A model generated the notes under the pieces. It was not told the DNA's origin. It made no database searches and saw only the letters and a list, made by a program, of their open reading frames with translations. The translations under genes and the position numbers were made by a program. A DNA stretch of 64,000 bases from Ooceraea biroi (taxonomy: Eukaryota; Arthropoda; Insecta; Hymenoptera; Formicidae): positions 23,468,497 through 23,532,496 of the forward strand of contig NC_039506.1 of NCBI RefSeq assembly GCF_003672135.1. The letters are read 5' to 3'. Shown piece by piece: positions 49,650 to 62,312 of the stretch; position 1 is the stretch's first letter, and the number at the start of each line of letters is the position of its first letter.

Positions 49650-49670
49650 TCTCTCTCTCTCTCTCTCTCT
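49650..49670. repeat. (CT)10 microsatellite
   Basis: Uninterrupted CT run. Confidence 0.95.
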
Positions 49671-50264
49671 GTCTTCCACAGCAGGTGTAAGCTACGTCGT
49701 CGCGTAGGAAGATTCAGAGGAGGAACGGCGGGATCAGGCAGTAATTAACCGGTACGAGTAATCACGAGGAAGCGCGATCGAGGGGACCGGGGTACGGCGG
49801 AGGGACAACGCTGACACATCGGATACGCGCGCGGGTAACACATTATAATCCGGTCGCATCGTCGATTCCCGTTAGTTTCCAGGACCGCCCGAGTCAACCT
49901 GAACTCGTTGCACCGCTTGTCGCGTGTCCACGAGCAGCGGCTGCGGCAGATTTCACGTGTCCCTCTCTGACAGACTTCCCCCCGACAAAGCAAACCCCTT
50001 TTGCTTGCGCGATGCGAAACATACGGGCGCGTGAGCGAAGAGCAGGTTTTACTTTCCTCCTGGCCCCCGCTCTCCGGTTTGCAACGATTTCCGGCATTAT
50101 CAGCTCGTAATTTTTCTTTTCTCAAGATGTACGTACATGAACTGGGCGATCGCGTGTCAATACGCGAACGAGCATGGAAGCTGCGCGTATACCTTGTTAA
50201 TTTTGCCGAGCTTGTGAGTCGCGAATCGTAATCTGCGAAGTTCGATCGTCTGGGCCACCGTGGA

Positions 50265-50476
50265 GCATAGACATAGAGATATGGACTGCGCCATCCATAT
50301 GTAAAAGTGGTCGTGAAAAAAGAAGGAGAGGACATGAAAACGGCCAATCTCTCTCTCTTCCTATTCAACGCTTAGAAAGAGAGAGAGATTGGCCGTCTTC
50401 ACGTCCTCTCCTTCTCATTTTTCCTGACCATACGATACAGCTATGGATGGCGCAGCCCATATCTCTATGTCTATGC
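50265..50476 (-). repeat. 212-nt long hairpin (possible hairpin RNA locus or MITE)
   Basis: The left arm 50265-50359 pairs with the right arm 50376-50476 around a loop of about 16 nt. The outer 36 bp have one mismatch and the inner block of about 55 bp has a few. A poorly matched segment of about 15 nt lies between them. The strand is given as minus because the three clear transitions would be G-U wobbles in a minus-strand RNA but A-C mismatches in a plus-strand RNA. No transposase, TA duplication or known miRNA sequence was recognised. Confidence 0.85.
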
Positions 50477-51954
50477 CGTGGAGGAACGAACAGGGGTACA
50501 TGGCGATCATGACTCGAATTTGCACTTCCATGAAAGCGATGTTGGAGATTTCGTATGCGTAAGCCGAACTGTCTCCCTGTCTCATTTGAATTTGTAATCT
50601 TTTATTCGCGCGGGTGCCGAGTATCGGCCAGCGGGGGCTGTCGACCACCTGCGCTCATCTTTCGCTGCCAAGATTAAATAAGCGGTTTCGTTAATGCACG
50701 AGGAGTCACGCCAGCGTGCTGAGACTCTCCGGGCGCATTTTTCAAAATCAAAATCAATATTCGTCTTGCTTCGTTATGCAGTTGTATACGTTTCACTTCA
50801 ATTTCGATTTTCTTAATTTTTTCTCACCGAGAGAAAGCAGTGAACATGCGCGCTTTTAACACGCGAGACCATCGAAAATGGGAAGTCCATTAATCAATGC
50901 TTATATTCGTTTATTATGCATAAAATTATTTAAAAAATTACACTTATATCCACAAATCGTAAAACCGTATATGAAAACATAAGTGTTACAAAATTGCGTT
51001 GACAGAAAATCGTATTTTATTTTAATTGTATGTGTCTATATAAATATTCGTTTGTCAAGTATTAAAGTCTCTATATGGTATCGTAATCTAGATACATAAT
51101 CACATTATCTCTGGTAGAACAAACGCATCGGAGAAATCGGACTAAAAATCTAGACAGCGGCTCAATCAAAGAAGCTCGCCCTGATAATTATAGAGCTCGC
51201 ACGTGAACGCATAGAGAGCCGATCTGATCGATCGATCGGTGATTCTCCAGAAGACTGGATTCGAGCTGTTATCCCAACGTGTTCCTAAAATCTACCAGTC
51301 ACGCTCGGTTGCTCGGAGGCGCGTGCACCCAAGGAGGATGCACCCAAGGATGCACCAACCGGAACGAGCACCCGACACACGTTCGCGCGCGCAACCGACT
51401 TCCCTTCCCTCTGAATAAAAAAAGGGAATAAATAAGCGAATCCGTCATTGGCGTACGATCAATGTTTCCTAGGCCACAATACGTCAGTACGAAATTTCTC
51501 CGAAGACCCTGAAAACCAACGAGCAACCTTACTTTGTATCTATAAAGATATATTATTTTAAATGTTAATGTCTGCGTTAATGCACTTTATGCGCGAAAAT
51601 TATGTAGCCGTGAAATGCTTTTATTTTTTTCATCTTTACTTCTGCATGCAAGAAAAATTTATATCTTTGAGCGTTTATACAGTATAATAAACAAATCATA
51701 CCATTGGTGTTACGGTGTTGTAAAAACAAACTGGAGAACAATTTAATTTATCTATTTTATTGTGCTTTCTTGACATTACTGATTACAAAATTCATGACCG
51801 ATTAACTATTGACTTGATTATTTGTTACATATTTATTTTAAAAATCGCAAGAGATGTCTCAAGTATATATCAGGGTAGACGGTGATTACGCCAATGCTCG
51901 GTAAGCACGTGAGTCGGGCACACGCCGGCACGCGCCACGTTTCTCACGGAGAGC

Positions 51955-52340
51955 ACGCGCCTCTCGCTCTCTTCACGTCTCACTCTTACCCTCGATCTTT
52001 TACTCCCGCGCTTCGTCACTCCCTGCCTTCGTCTCTCTCTCTTTCTCTCTCCTTCTCTTTCTTTCTTCCAATTTTTTCTCTCTTCTCCTTTTATGTTCCA
52101 TCTTTTCTCCCTATCAAGTTCGAGTAAGCTCTGTCCAGGTACATTTTGCCCTCATTTCCTCCCTCTCTCTTTCTCCTTCCGTCCTTATCCACGATGTATC
52201 TTTCTTTATCTTTTGCTTTGTATTTTGCAATTCTGTTTCTTTCCACAAGGATCACTAACACCTCTTGCATTTCGTTTTTTTCATTTTTTTCTTCCTTGTC
52301 TGATCACCCTTCCTCTTGACACACTCTTTGCTTTCCTCCT
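51955..52340. repeat. long pyrimidine-rich tract on the plus strand
   Basis: Nearly 400 bp dominated by C and T, including a dense CT/CTTT block at 52028-52110. An apparent plus-strand reading frame through it is Phe/Leu/Ser/Pro-rich low complexity, not a protein family. It may be able to form a triplex. Confidence 0.8.
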
Positions 52341-52662
52341 TCCATGTTTTCTTGCTTTCTGCCTCGTACGGTATCTTCGTATGCATCTTATTCTTTCTGG
52401 TACCGGACACGTGCGGTCTAGCCTGGCGTATCCCCCGTGTGAAGTGTCTCTCGCCGATTCAAATTTATCGCCTTTGGACTTCGGGTTTGCAATTTGTCGA
52501 AAGTGTTATACAGTGCTATCTCGAAGGCAGCGGAATCGTCTGCTGCCATCTCGCAATTACGTAATTGTGCGTAACAGCAATGTAATGTGCGTTTTTTCTT
52601 TCCGCGAAAGCAAGAAAAAAGGAAGCACTTTATACAGAAATTTAATAAAGAAGAGAAATTAA

Positions 52663-52718
52663 TTTTTTAGAAGAACAGTTTATATAGAAATTTCTATATA
52701 AACTGTTCTTCTAAAAAA
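52663..52718. repeat. perfect 56-bp palindrome
   Basis: Two 28-bp arms meet with no spacer at 52690/52691 (…tatagaaa|tttctata…). All 28 pairs match. The ends are T6 and A6 runs, so the outer pairs are low in complexity, but the core is not. Confidence 0.95.
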
Positions 52719-55700
52719 AAAGAAGAACGAAGCACAAACGTCCAACTATAAACCGACTATAACCGATTTTTGATGAGCCTGTATATCGACCGGTATGTGT
52801 ATCGCTTTGACGTCACTCGGCGACGCGTTACGCACACACGCACATGGACACGCACTTACGCACACATACGCAGAGCCGAGGGAGCAGCTGCACACGCCAA
52901 CGGTCGTATACGCCCGCACACGCATCGCGGAGAACGCAACGCGGCGATTAGCGAAACGAGGAGCGGAAAACAAGGAAGAGCCATGTACGTGCAAAGGCGC
53001 ACTAATGTCTCCCGGTAGCACCCGGAAGATCTAGCGATGCTGCAATATTTAAAAAAAAGGATTGTAATGCCTTAACGCATACTGACAAGTACCCAAGACA
53101 AGAGAGAGAGGAGAGAGCCGGTTAGAATCAACGGCATCGTGAGCATCGGGAACACCTGGTTGAAAGACCGCCGTGAGTGCGGGGGCCCGGCGGGTACACT
53201 GGGTCGTTCATCCCCCGCGGGGTGATTAAATGAAGCATCACGATTCACGACGGATGAAGGAGACCAACCGTGAAACGCTGTCGCGCCCCCATATCGTCCC
53301 AGAAACTTTAGACAAAGGGCTGCTCGGGTCGGGTCGGGGAGTCAATCGCCCGGCAGTGACCCGTGTGGTATCCATTAACGATGCTCCACCGATGCAACTT
53401 GTTCATTTGAGGAGACCAATATGTCACTATCAAGATGTTAAGTTGATTATCAGCTTCGACTTTCCTCTTTTTCGAGGTAGGTGTTCGTGACGACAAATTA
53501 GTCGGCGTTAAATGTTTGGGACGCAAACGTTGTGCGAATGGGTGCAGGTGAAATTATAATATTAACTGCAATTGGATCGCAAGGACGTCCTTGTGAAATG
53601 GCGAAGCGTCGGAACGATGGCGTCGGAGTGACGGCTGCTAACGCGTCAACCCCATCGGCATGAGGCTTAAGAATTATTAGCTTGAATTGAGATCCACGCG
53701 ATGAACATAAAGGAATAATTATCGCGATCCCGGCATTACTTTCGCTTATTTGACGGTAGCGTTCTTTATACGAGTGTCATCACTTTACGGCCAGTCACTG
53801 AGACGCGATATTATCTTTACATTTGTTCACTCATGGCCGCGCGGCTTTATTGCTGCCAGAAACGCCTCGGGAAACAATGGTGTAGCCGTATACGAATGAT
53901 TTGTGCCTAGTCGTAAAACCGTGTGCCTACTCTTAACATTTACACCTGCGTTTCTAACCGACATCTACATCGCACATCTACGATACATTCGTTTAATATT
54001 CGTCAAATCGAGCACGCATATCGCGTAATCCAAGGCCAAAGGGCTCGATGTCATGATTTTCTAAGGATACAGTTAATTGTTATGGAATCGCGAACAAATG
54101 TAGCTGTAATTTTTAATTCTCTCTTTGTTATCCGAATCTTAGTAATTACAGAATACCGGGATAAAAGTGACAGTATTAATGCCAAATCCAAAAGTCAACC
54201 GACCCTTTTAAATTCGCGCAAATTTCGACACATTTTCGCATCGCAGTTGAGATTCCGAGCTGTTGCATCGCGCAATGGATAATATAATATGCGTACGAGC
54301 GCTCGGCGAGAGAGATGGTTCACCTGACGTGCATTAATTCAATCCGGGGGGGAACGGAGAGGCGCGGTGGAGAACAGAAGCGAAAGAAAAAGACCTGGTC
54401 CCCGCAGGGTCGGGCCGCTCTCTTGGTACACGGATCGTAATTGTGGCGTTTAATAAAGAAATGACACGAGATATTCGGGACGCACGATATACATTCGCGT
54501 CGCACACGGGCATAAGTACACGCGTCCCGGTATTTACGAGCGCGTGCTGCGGACATGGACGAGAAGGGAAAATTGCTTGTGGCGTCTACCCGCTGTCACG
54601 CGGACGTGTGTAACGGATAATTAATGTCCACCTTCGCTTCTTGCGCGATTTCTCACTCGTCCGGCCTTGCTTTCGCGATCTATTTTGCTGATACGCCAAC
54701 GAACGACGTCGACTTCACCGAGGGTATTATACATCAATGCGCTTTCCAAAAGTTCCAATCAAATCTCCTGTACACTTTAAGACTCGAGAGGTGCTCGTAC
54801 TTGATCGTCCGGGATAATAACGGTCGACGAGCAATCGGGAAAATCCCGGAAGAACGAATCCCGGAATGCTCGTTGGAGGCACGCGACTGGCACACGACGC
54901 GCGCCCAGCCCGGGTACGCATAAGGTGCCCTTTTTTTCGGACCGCCCTTCGGCTACACGAGCCCCCGTGTCTGCTCGTCCGTGTGTGCTCGAGGAACCGT
55001 GGTGGATCCAGCGCGGTTACTCGGTGTCATCTGGCAAGCAGAGGAGTCGGCAAACCCCGAAAACACATGGGTGTTTCGTGTCGTCGTGTGCGCTTCTACT
55101 TATAGCGCGCGAGACTGCGCATAACGGTCGGATCAGCCGATTCGAAACGACATACCGGTGTGTGCACCGCGCGAGAAAGAGAAAGAATGCCACCCGGAGG
55201 AAATGCCGTTCGTTCACGTTTGAATTCGATTTGACACTAATTTGCCGCAATCGCGGGTTCTTAATCGCCGTGGTTTGCTGGATCGATAATCTTGAAACAA
55301 TCGTTTCTGTTGGAAGCTTTGGGAAAATGAACGCTGATCCTTCTGGGAGACGTTCATGCTTACCGGAAGAATTTTCTGTTATCATTTCTAGCAATTTTTA
55401 GATTTTACTGCTTTGTTCTCGAACAGAAAATTAAGAATCGAGAAATTAAATGACGATTTGTGCAAACACACGAATTAGTACGTTATGAGAGAAATGTATA
55501 ATAATTTTTATGACATAATTGTTGAATGTGATATGAAAATTGTTTATGCTTTTCCTTCCTGCAGTGATCTATTATTTTTTCACGAACGCCATTTGTTTAA
55601 TCGGCGTCCGCGCGATCCGCTTCGCTGATTTGGAGCGGTTAATCGGTCAGCAGCACACGCGCATACGCACATACACGGAGCAAACGAACGCGATGCGCCC

Positions 55701-56398
55701 GATGGTTTTTAATGCCCTAATTGAAAGAGGCTGATGAGTTGCGGCACTCTCGATCTGGGAACTGGGATAATCGTATAACCTGCCGGAACGACGAAAAAGG
55801 TACGAACGAGAGGAAACGCAATGGCCGGCACGGGGAACCCCATTTCGTTCGTTCGTTCAACTGCGTGTTCGATTTACTTTTTAATTAACGTCGCCATATG
55901 TTGCACTCTGATTCGGCGCGTCTGCACGCGTGATACGTTGGCTGCGATTTGCGAGCGGATCCCGCCGAAAATAATTCGGCGTCTCACATTAAAAATCGAA
56001 ATTGAGCGATCGGGCGCCTCGGAGAAGAGAAAAAAATTGCAAACGCGAGCATCTTGCGTAGGCTGGACGGAAAGAAATCCAAAAGAACCAATATAAATGC
56101 GGGGGTCCAACGATGTCACTCGGAAAGCGGTATTAATGATTCGATTATACGTCCTCGCTGTCTCCCTTTTCTTTTCTTTTCCTTGTCTTACCTTTTTGCT
56201 CTCTCGCTATGGGTGGCGGACAGCTTCCACGCGACGCGGAGACGTGTACATAGGTATGCACGTGTGTTGAGCAATACGTTCACGTATTCGTTTCAGATTC
56301 ATCAGATAGTCATTTGCGCTTATACGTTCACAGGTATCAGACACGTCTTTGACAGTCTTCAAGACGACTTTATCTTAATGAAGATTTTGTAGGGAGTA

Positions 56399-56489
56399 AT
56401 ATTAATTATCTTGGCAATCCTGCCGCGAAGTTTTGTAGGATGTAATTATCGATATTAATTATCTTGGTAATCCTGCGCGAATTTTGAGT
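56399..56489. repeat. local tandem duplication, period 53 bp
   Basis: ATATTAATTATCTTGG, then AATCCTG and GCGAA, occurs at 56399 and again at 56452 with a few changes. It is intergenic and non-coding. Confidence 0.75.
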
Positions 56490-57580
56490 CCCGTCAAAAG
56501 AGAAATGCAAAATGATTGAAAAATAACTTTCTGTCGCGTTAGAGTCCCGTGTTCACGTGCGACGATTAAATTAAAATATTGAGGACCAGTTTTTCACCGG
56601 CATGACTTTCGCGGTATCGAGCACGGCTCGTATTTTCCACAAAAAGGCTTTCGTACACGTCTTAATTGGGCGCGATCGTTTCTGGGTTGCGACAGTTAAT
56701 GAGCACGCGGATTAAAGAAAATGCGATGTGCAATAACTCAGCTAGCAAGGTCAACTCATCACCGGACGCCCATCTCTCGATGAAGTCTGGAACGACGCAG
56801 TCGGAATTGAGAATGAAGACATGAGGGAATCCGTATTACATTCGTACATTTTTTTATTTAAGATAAAATATTTTTGACAAAATAAAATAATGGGAATGAA
56901 ATATTTTCTTTAACACAATGTATACGCCGGCTTTAGAGCGAATTGAAATATGTTACACACACTTTAATTATCCGGATAATTGATTTATTTCCGATTGGCA
57001 CCCAAAGCATAATTATAATAAAATTTACATGTACGTAAGTTCGTCGTTTATCACTTGGCCGCAGCACCTGCCGCGCTATTTTCATACGTGTAGCATAAGA
57101 ATCGATCGTTACAATACCATTCGACATGACGAGGCGTTCGCTTTATTTGGACGTAAATCAGCGAGAGAGAAAGAGAGACGGAGAAGGACTGAGGAGTGAA
57201 AGGATAGCGATCAAGAAAATGGTCTTGTCATGCAAATCGCATATGCATCGGCGCGTTTAACGTGACATCTGCGCAAAATTAAATGGAGACATCTCGATAA
57301 CGACATCATCTTGATCCCGGTACGATCAAATGATCGCGGATCGAGAGAAAGGCACACGTTCAAAGGCGCGTAATTTGCACATCGAATATCTCGCCGACAC
57401 GTCGTTTTTTTCTGTTTCTTTTTACTAATCATCGTAAATTATCATACGTTAAACACGCGTTCGATATGCGTATCACGAAAAAATTTCACGACCTGACGAT
57501 TAAAACAGCCTCGGACGTTCCGACATACACCTTTTTCCCCGCCTTTTCGATCCTGCGAAGATATATACGAATATACGAAG

Positions 57581-57582
<2 letters not shown>

Positions 57583-57638
<56 letters not shown>
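57583..57638. repeat. (GT)28 microsatellite
   Basis: Uninterrupted GT dinucleotide run, followed by a short interrupted tail (tatgtgtgtg). Confidence 0.98.
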
Positions 57639-57639
<1 letters not shown>

Positions 57640-57820
57640 GTATGTGTGTGTAAATAGGAGAGAAAGAATTTACCCGATCACGAAATTAACTCGACGATAT
57701 AGTTTCAAGTTCCTTATCGGTTTCTCGCTCTGCTCGTACGTTCCGTTCGCTCAACGAAGCACACATGTACCTACACAAGGAGCGAAATTATTATATCCGG
57801 GGCAGGCTTTCGCGGATTAC

Positions 57821-57869
57821 GTGCGTGCATGCATACGTGCATGCATACGTGCATGCATGCATGCGTACG
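57821..57869. repeat. GTGCATGCATAC minisatellite
   Basis: About four imperfect units of an alternating purine-pyrimidine 12-mer; such a repeat is prone to Z-DNA or cruciform structure. Confidence 0.85.
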
Positions 57870-57989
57870 CGCGACGAGCCGGACCTTTTGAGCGGGTACG
57901 CGAGTGCGGTTGAAATTATGGAAATTGGTCGGCGCGTTATGACGGCGCACACCGCGCCGATGGCGAGGCCGGATCCCGCGATTGCAGAC

Positions 57990-58022
<33 letters not shown>

Positions 58023-58024
58023 AA
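57990..58024. repeat. (GA)n microsatellite
   Basis: GA run with a few interruptions, 350 bp from the (GT)28 array. Confidence 0.9.
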
Positions 58025-58728
58025 AAGAGTGAAGAAGACACACACGGGGACCACCGGGTATCATTTGCCATTCCACGCCATTACATCGGCCGAAAACGCG
58101 AAACCGCGTTTCACGGACGTCTACTTAAGTGATTTCACCGGCGATTAAAGCTGCGTCCGTCCCGTGGTTGTCGATCTGCAGCGGTACTTGCTTCGGATAA
58201 CAACGCCTTGCTTGGCCGTCGTCGTCCCGCGAGCGAAATTAGGTCCCAGATTCACAGCGTCCACCTCCGAAGATGTTTCTGCTCCTTACTCGGCGGACAC
58301 TGTCACGCTCGAACGAAATAATTAAAAATCAAACGCAACTTCCTCGAAGCTATTCACTTACATATCAGCTTGCGCAACAAATGGATAAAACTGAACATTC
58401 GTGCGTTTATTTCGCAATTTATACCATGCATGTCTAATTATGTGGAATCGTTCGCCCACGAGTCACACTCGATTTGAAATCCGCGGATTTTCCCGTGGGA
58501 ATCGGAGGGACCGGAGGAGGAGCAGGGGGAAAGCTCGATCAGCGATTTCATCCCGATGAGCATGAGGAAAGCATAAGGAAGCGGCGAAAGAGACGGATAA
58601 CGCCGCCAGCTGCTCGCATGCGCTTCGAGGTTGCACCTGACCATTGAGCTTCTTTTCCAAGCACGAACAGACACTTCATCCAGGCTGTTTCGATAGAGGG
58701 GTTCGTTAATGAGACGCTACCGCGCGTG

Positions 58729-58784
58729 CTCTCTCTCTCTCTCTCTCTCTCCTTCTCTCTCTCTCTTTCTTCTTCTCTCTCTCC
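58729..58784. repeat. (CT)n microsatellite
   Basis: Interrupted CT run on the plus strand. Confidence 0.95.
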
Positions 58785-61700
58785 CCTGGCTCGCGTTTGA
58801 TGAATCTAATGAGCGGTTTTCCTTTTCCGTTAGGGTTGCGCTGATAGATTGTGATCTACCGTACGTATCCACGCACGAAAGCTATCATGCAAGAAAGCAC
58901 GCGTCTATACACGGAGCTTGAGTCGATCATGCAAAGTATCCCAATTTCACGTTGCCGGCAAGCGAGCTACAGGTGATAGCGCCGATCGGGAGAGGAGTCC
59001 GTTATTAAGATAAATTCGCATAACACGAACGTGTGTTCATGGAAGGCATGCTCGAACTCAAAAACCAGGATAATACAAAATTTCTCTTTGATTTCGAAGA
59101 GGAAACAATTGCGGCACGCTTATGTAACATGAACATGAGTTTTCTATAATTAAATCGTTTTATCTATTCCGCTATTATTAATATCGCATTTTCTTTTAAA
59201 GATCTGCTTTTAATTATTTTCTCTCTGATCTTTTGCATCAAATTTACTTTTATTCGAGGAAGGATAAGACGAATTATCTATTAATAGGAATGAATTATAT
59301 ATTTGACTTCTTCTCCGAATAAAGTTTATAAATCGAATTTTTCAATTATCAATTTTACGGTTTTACTAATCCAGCCGCCGAGTAAACCTCACCTGGCCAT
59401 AAACCACGCTATTTAGGAGCGAGGTAATTTATTCTGTCGTTAGGCCGACTCTCAATTAACGCTTTATGCGACGTGTATCGTCGACCGTTTCCCCTTTCCG
59501 TCGCTATCGCTCTCACCCGCTTACCAATAAAGGTAAAGCGTGATTTATAAGCTACGTGCGTCGTACGGCTCTGAGTTCCTTTTTGTCATTTGCTCTATGC
59601 GGGTTATTAATTGCGTTCGGGAGTCGGAATCACGCCTAGCAACCGATGTGCCTGCTGGTCGCTATCACGGTGCGGACGTGAGTGCCATTGCTTCGTTTTC
59701 TTTCTGTCACTGTCACATTCATTCCTATAAGCTTATTTATATTTTTTTTTAATAATATACTTATTTTTTAAAAATATTTTAATTTTCTTTGCGAGAATAA
59801 ATATTTTTGACGTAATATTATTATTTTGCATCTTTTTTGTCAGGATATTTTAAAAATTAATTTATTACACTTTGAGGTGTAAAAGCTTGTTTTTCGCACT
59901 AACACAATTAGGAAGCTAATAAAATAACACTTCACGACGACAACGACGAGTGAAATTACAGACTAGTTTTTTCTTTCCGAAGAACGATAATTGAAAGGGT
60001 GAGAGGTAACCCATTGCTTCGGGGTTGAGCCAAGAGGGTGGAAGGAAACGGCTCGTGCTTCCGCTTACGTTGCCTTAAGGTTCCGTGTAAGGTATGAATG
60101 AACTCGTAGAAGACCTTCGGCCTCGCTTTTGGCTCGTGAATGAAGTCGCAAAACTTTTCAGAGACACATCCCTCTTCAATGAACGGAGGAGAGCGGTCGT
60201 CAGCCCTTCCATCAGGTCGGATCGATCAGCCCTTTCGTTCGCGATCAATTATCGCACTCGAGAAGCGACAGAAAAGAATCTCGACAATTCCTGAATACGC
60301 GTCACGCTAATGGATCTCCGCGCGAGGCTAATTTGGTCCTCGAAAACAATAATTAGAAAGGTTTTATTAATGAAGGAATGCGAAGGACCATTAACGTGGA
60401 AAGCAGAAGGGGGATCAGCTGTTCCTCGGGTCTTCTTGGTAGTTGCGGCGGAACGGTACGAGCACGCCCCTTTAAATCTCTGTGGAGAGCCGTAAAGGCT
60501 GAAGTAGCCGCAACGGCACCGAGTGATCTTCCTGATTGCCGCGCGATCTCCGCACAGGTATCTTTTACGGCTCGAGATTGCCCCGAAAGCGGGAAGAAGA
60601 CGCTCGGTAACAAAACAGCGGGTGCAGCGGATTTAGGTAGGGCCTCGTGCGCGCGTTCGCGCGCAGTTAAACGCACGGTTACGATCGCGAAGGGCCCCGG
60701 ACGCGCGCGAGGGGTCCGTAATTGAATGCGCCGAGGCGTATGATTTCGCCGATTTATCCCCGAGGCGCGAGCAAGCCGCGCTTAATTTAAACTAAATGTC
60801 GGCGGTAAACACCGCGCGCGCTGATAAGTTCCCTTGATTTAAGCCGGCCGCGCATATGTACGCTTCCCGACCTCCCTGTACTTTGGTGTCGTTAAGGGCA
60901 AGTAATTAAATTGCCGCGCGGCCACCATAGTCGACTGGAACTTTTTCAAATTCCTAAGAGAGAGAGGTAACTTTATATGCAACTCACATTCTCGTCCACG
61001 ACTAATTATTAACGCGCGCGTACTTGCGCGGCGCATTTGTTTGTACGTCTTGATAATTATCTGCTGCAAGATTATTATTAATTGAACTAGAACGTAAAAC
61101 GTTCGTTTCAAGGTTCGTGTTAATTACTTACGCGACAAAAATTATCACGTACATACGAAAAATAAATTGCATGAGTAAAGATCAAGGTGCAGCGTCGTTG
61201 GACGCGTCGTCCTTTATCCATGCTTATAACGACCGTAAAGGTTTACAAATCATCGTGGATGTTCGTTTCCGTGAGGGTCGCTTACTTCCCTCAATCGGGA
61301 TTTGGATCTTCAAATCTCGATGCAAAATCGTAAATTCCGATTTCTGAGATTAAGAGAGGGAATAATACGTTATATTATCCGTTACGAAAACAGGAAACGA
61401 AAAAGCGAGGAAGCGCACGAAATTAACGACACGCCCGTATTGTATACGCGAGAATCGCATTACGCAAGCATCGCCGAGAATTTTAGGGAACCCGGCCAAT
61501 TTCCTGACACCTTGCGACGCGTCCGCGGAAGTGGCATGGTTGGTAAAGGGCGTGTGGCCATAAGAGAGGAGCATAAAATCACTAAGCACGTAACGGGGCA
61601 TTCGGACGGTGGCCAGGCCAAATTGCGATCGTGTTACGAGCATGTGAGAAAAACAGCTGCCAACTCGCTCGATTCCGCAGTCCTCCTCCTGGAAGCTTAA

Positions 61701-62272
61701 TTGTCACCTGATCGTCTTAACCGCGTATCCCGAAGCACCAGCGATGCTGGAGCACAGCGTCGCCAGTATTTCATTTAGCATCGCCGATAAAGTACGGGGA
61801 AACGACGAGTTTATAATGTCATTTGCTTATCCCGTAAACGGAGTTTCGAATAAATGTCGGGCTTAAGCACGACCGTAAAAATCAATACGGCCATTGCGAC
61901 GATTACAAGCCTATAAAAAGCTGGGCGCATGAGAGAAGGTGTTAACAGGAGCACCGAATTTTTTATTATGATGTTTACCGCGAATTAATGTTACGGTTTA
62001 GGTTTCAATTATAAACGAGGAAAAAGATATTCGCAATTTAGAATACTGGATAACGCTGTGCTAGAGAATCACATCGCCCTTCTGCATGCTTGCAAATTTA
62101 TCGGATCGCAAACTGCGAGTCACGATGATATCGATATAATTTCGTTCGATTTCGAAGTGTTTTATGTCATTTAATTTTTTATGTTGCTCTGCCGAACGAT
62201 AAACCGCGATTTATTAGGCGAAAACGGAATTTGATTAAGATATAAATGTAATTACGTGGAGAAAGAGAAAGG

Positions 62273-62277
<5 letters not shown>

Positions 62278-62308
<31 letters not shown>
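62278..62308. repeat. (GA)n microsatellite
   Basis: Uninterrupted GA run of about 15 units. Confidence 0.95.

Positions 62309-62312
<4 letters not shown>

Larger units (their letters stand above)
42828..50264. other. upstream intergenic, no gene recognised
   Basis: It is AT-rich from about 44.5 to 45.1 kb. A GC-richer patch at 48.1-48.5 kb has overlapping frames on both strands but no recognisable domain. The Gfi-1-like site at 44749-44760 is listed separately. Confidence 0.6.

Noticed and set aside
49745..50368. 207-codon minus-strand reading frame
   Set aside because: Arg/Ser/Cys-rich with no domain, and it runs through the left arm of the long hairpin. It is probably a chance open frame in CpG-rich DNA.
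52093..52662. 189-codon plus-strand frame that looks like a membrane protein
   Set aside because: The hydrophobic Phe/Leu/Ser composition is explained by the CT-rich tract; no real transmembrane family is recognisable.
53308..53526. Minus-strand frame with an NLS-like KKRKV string
   Set aside because: A short isolated frame with no splice sites or family match; KKRKV alone is not evidence of a gene.
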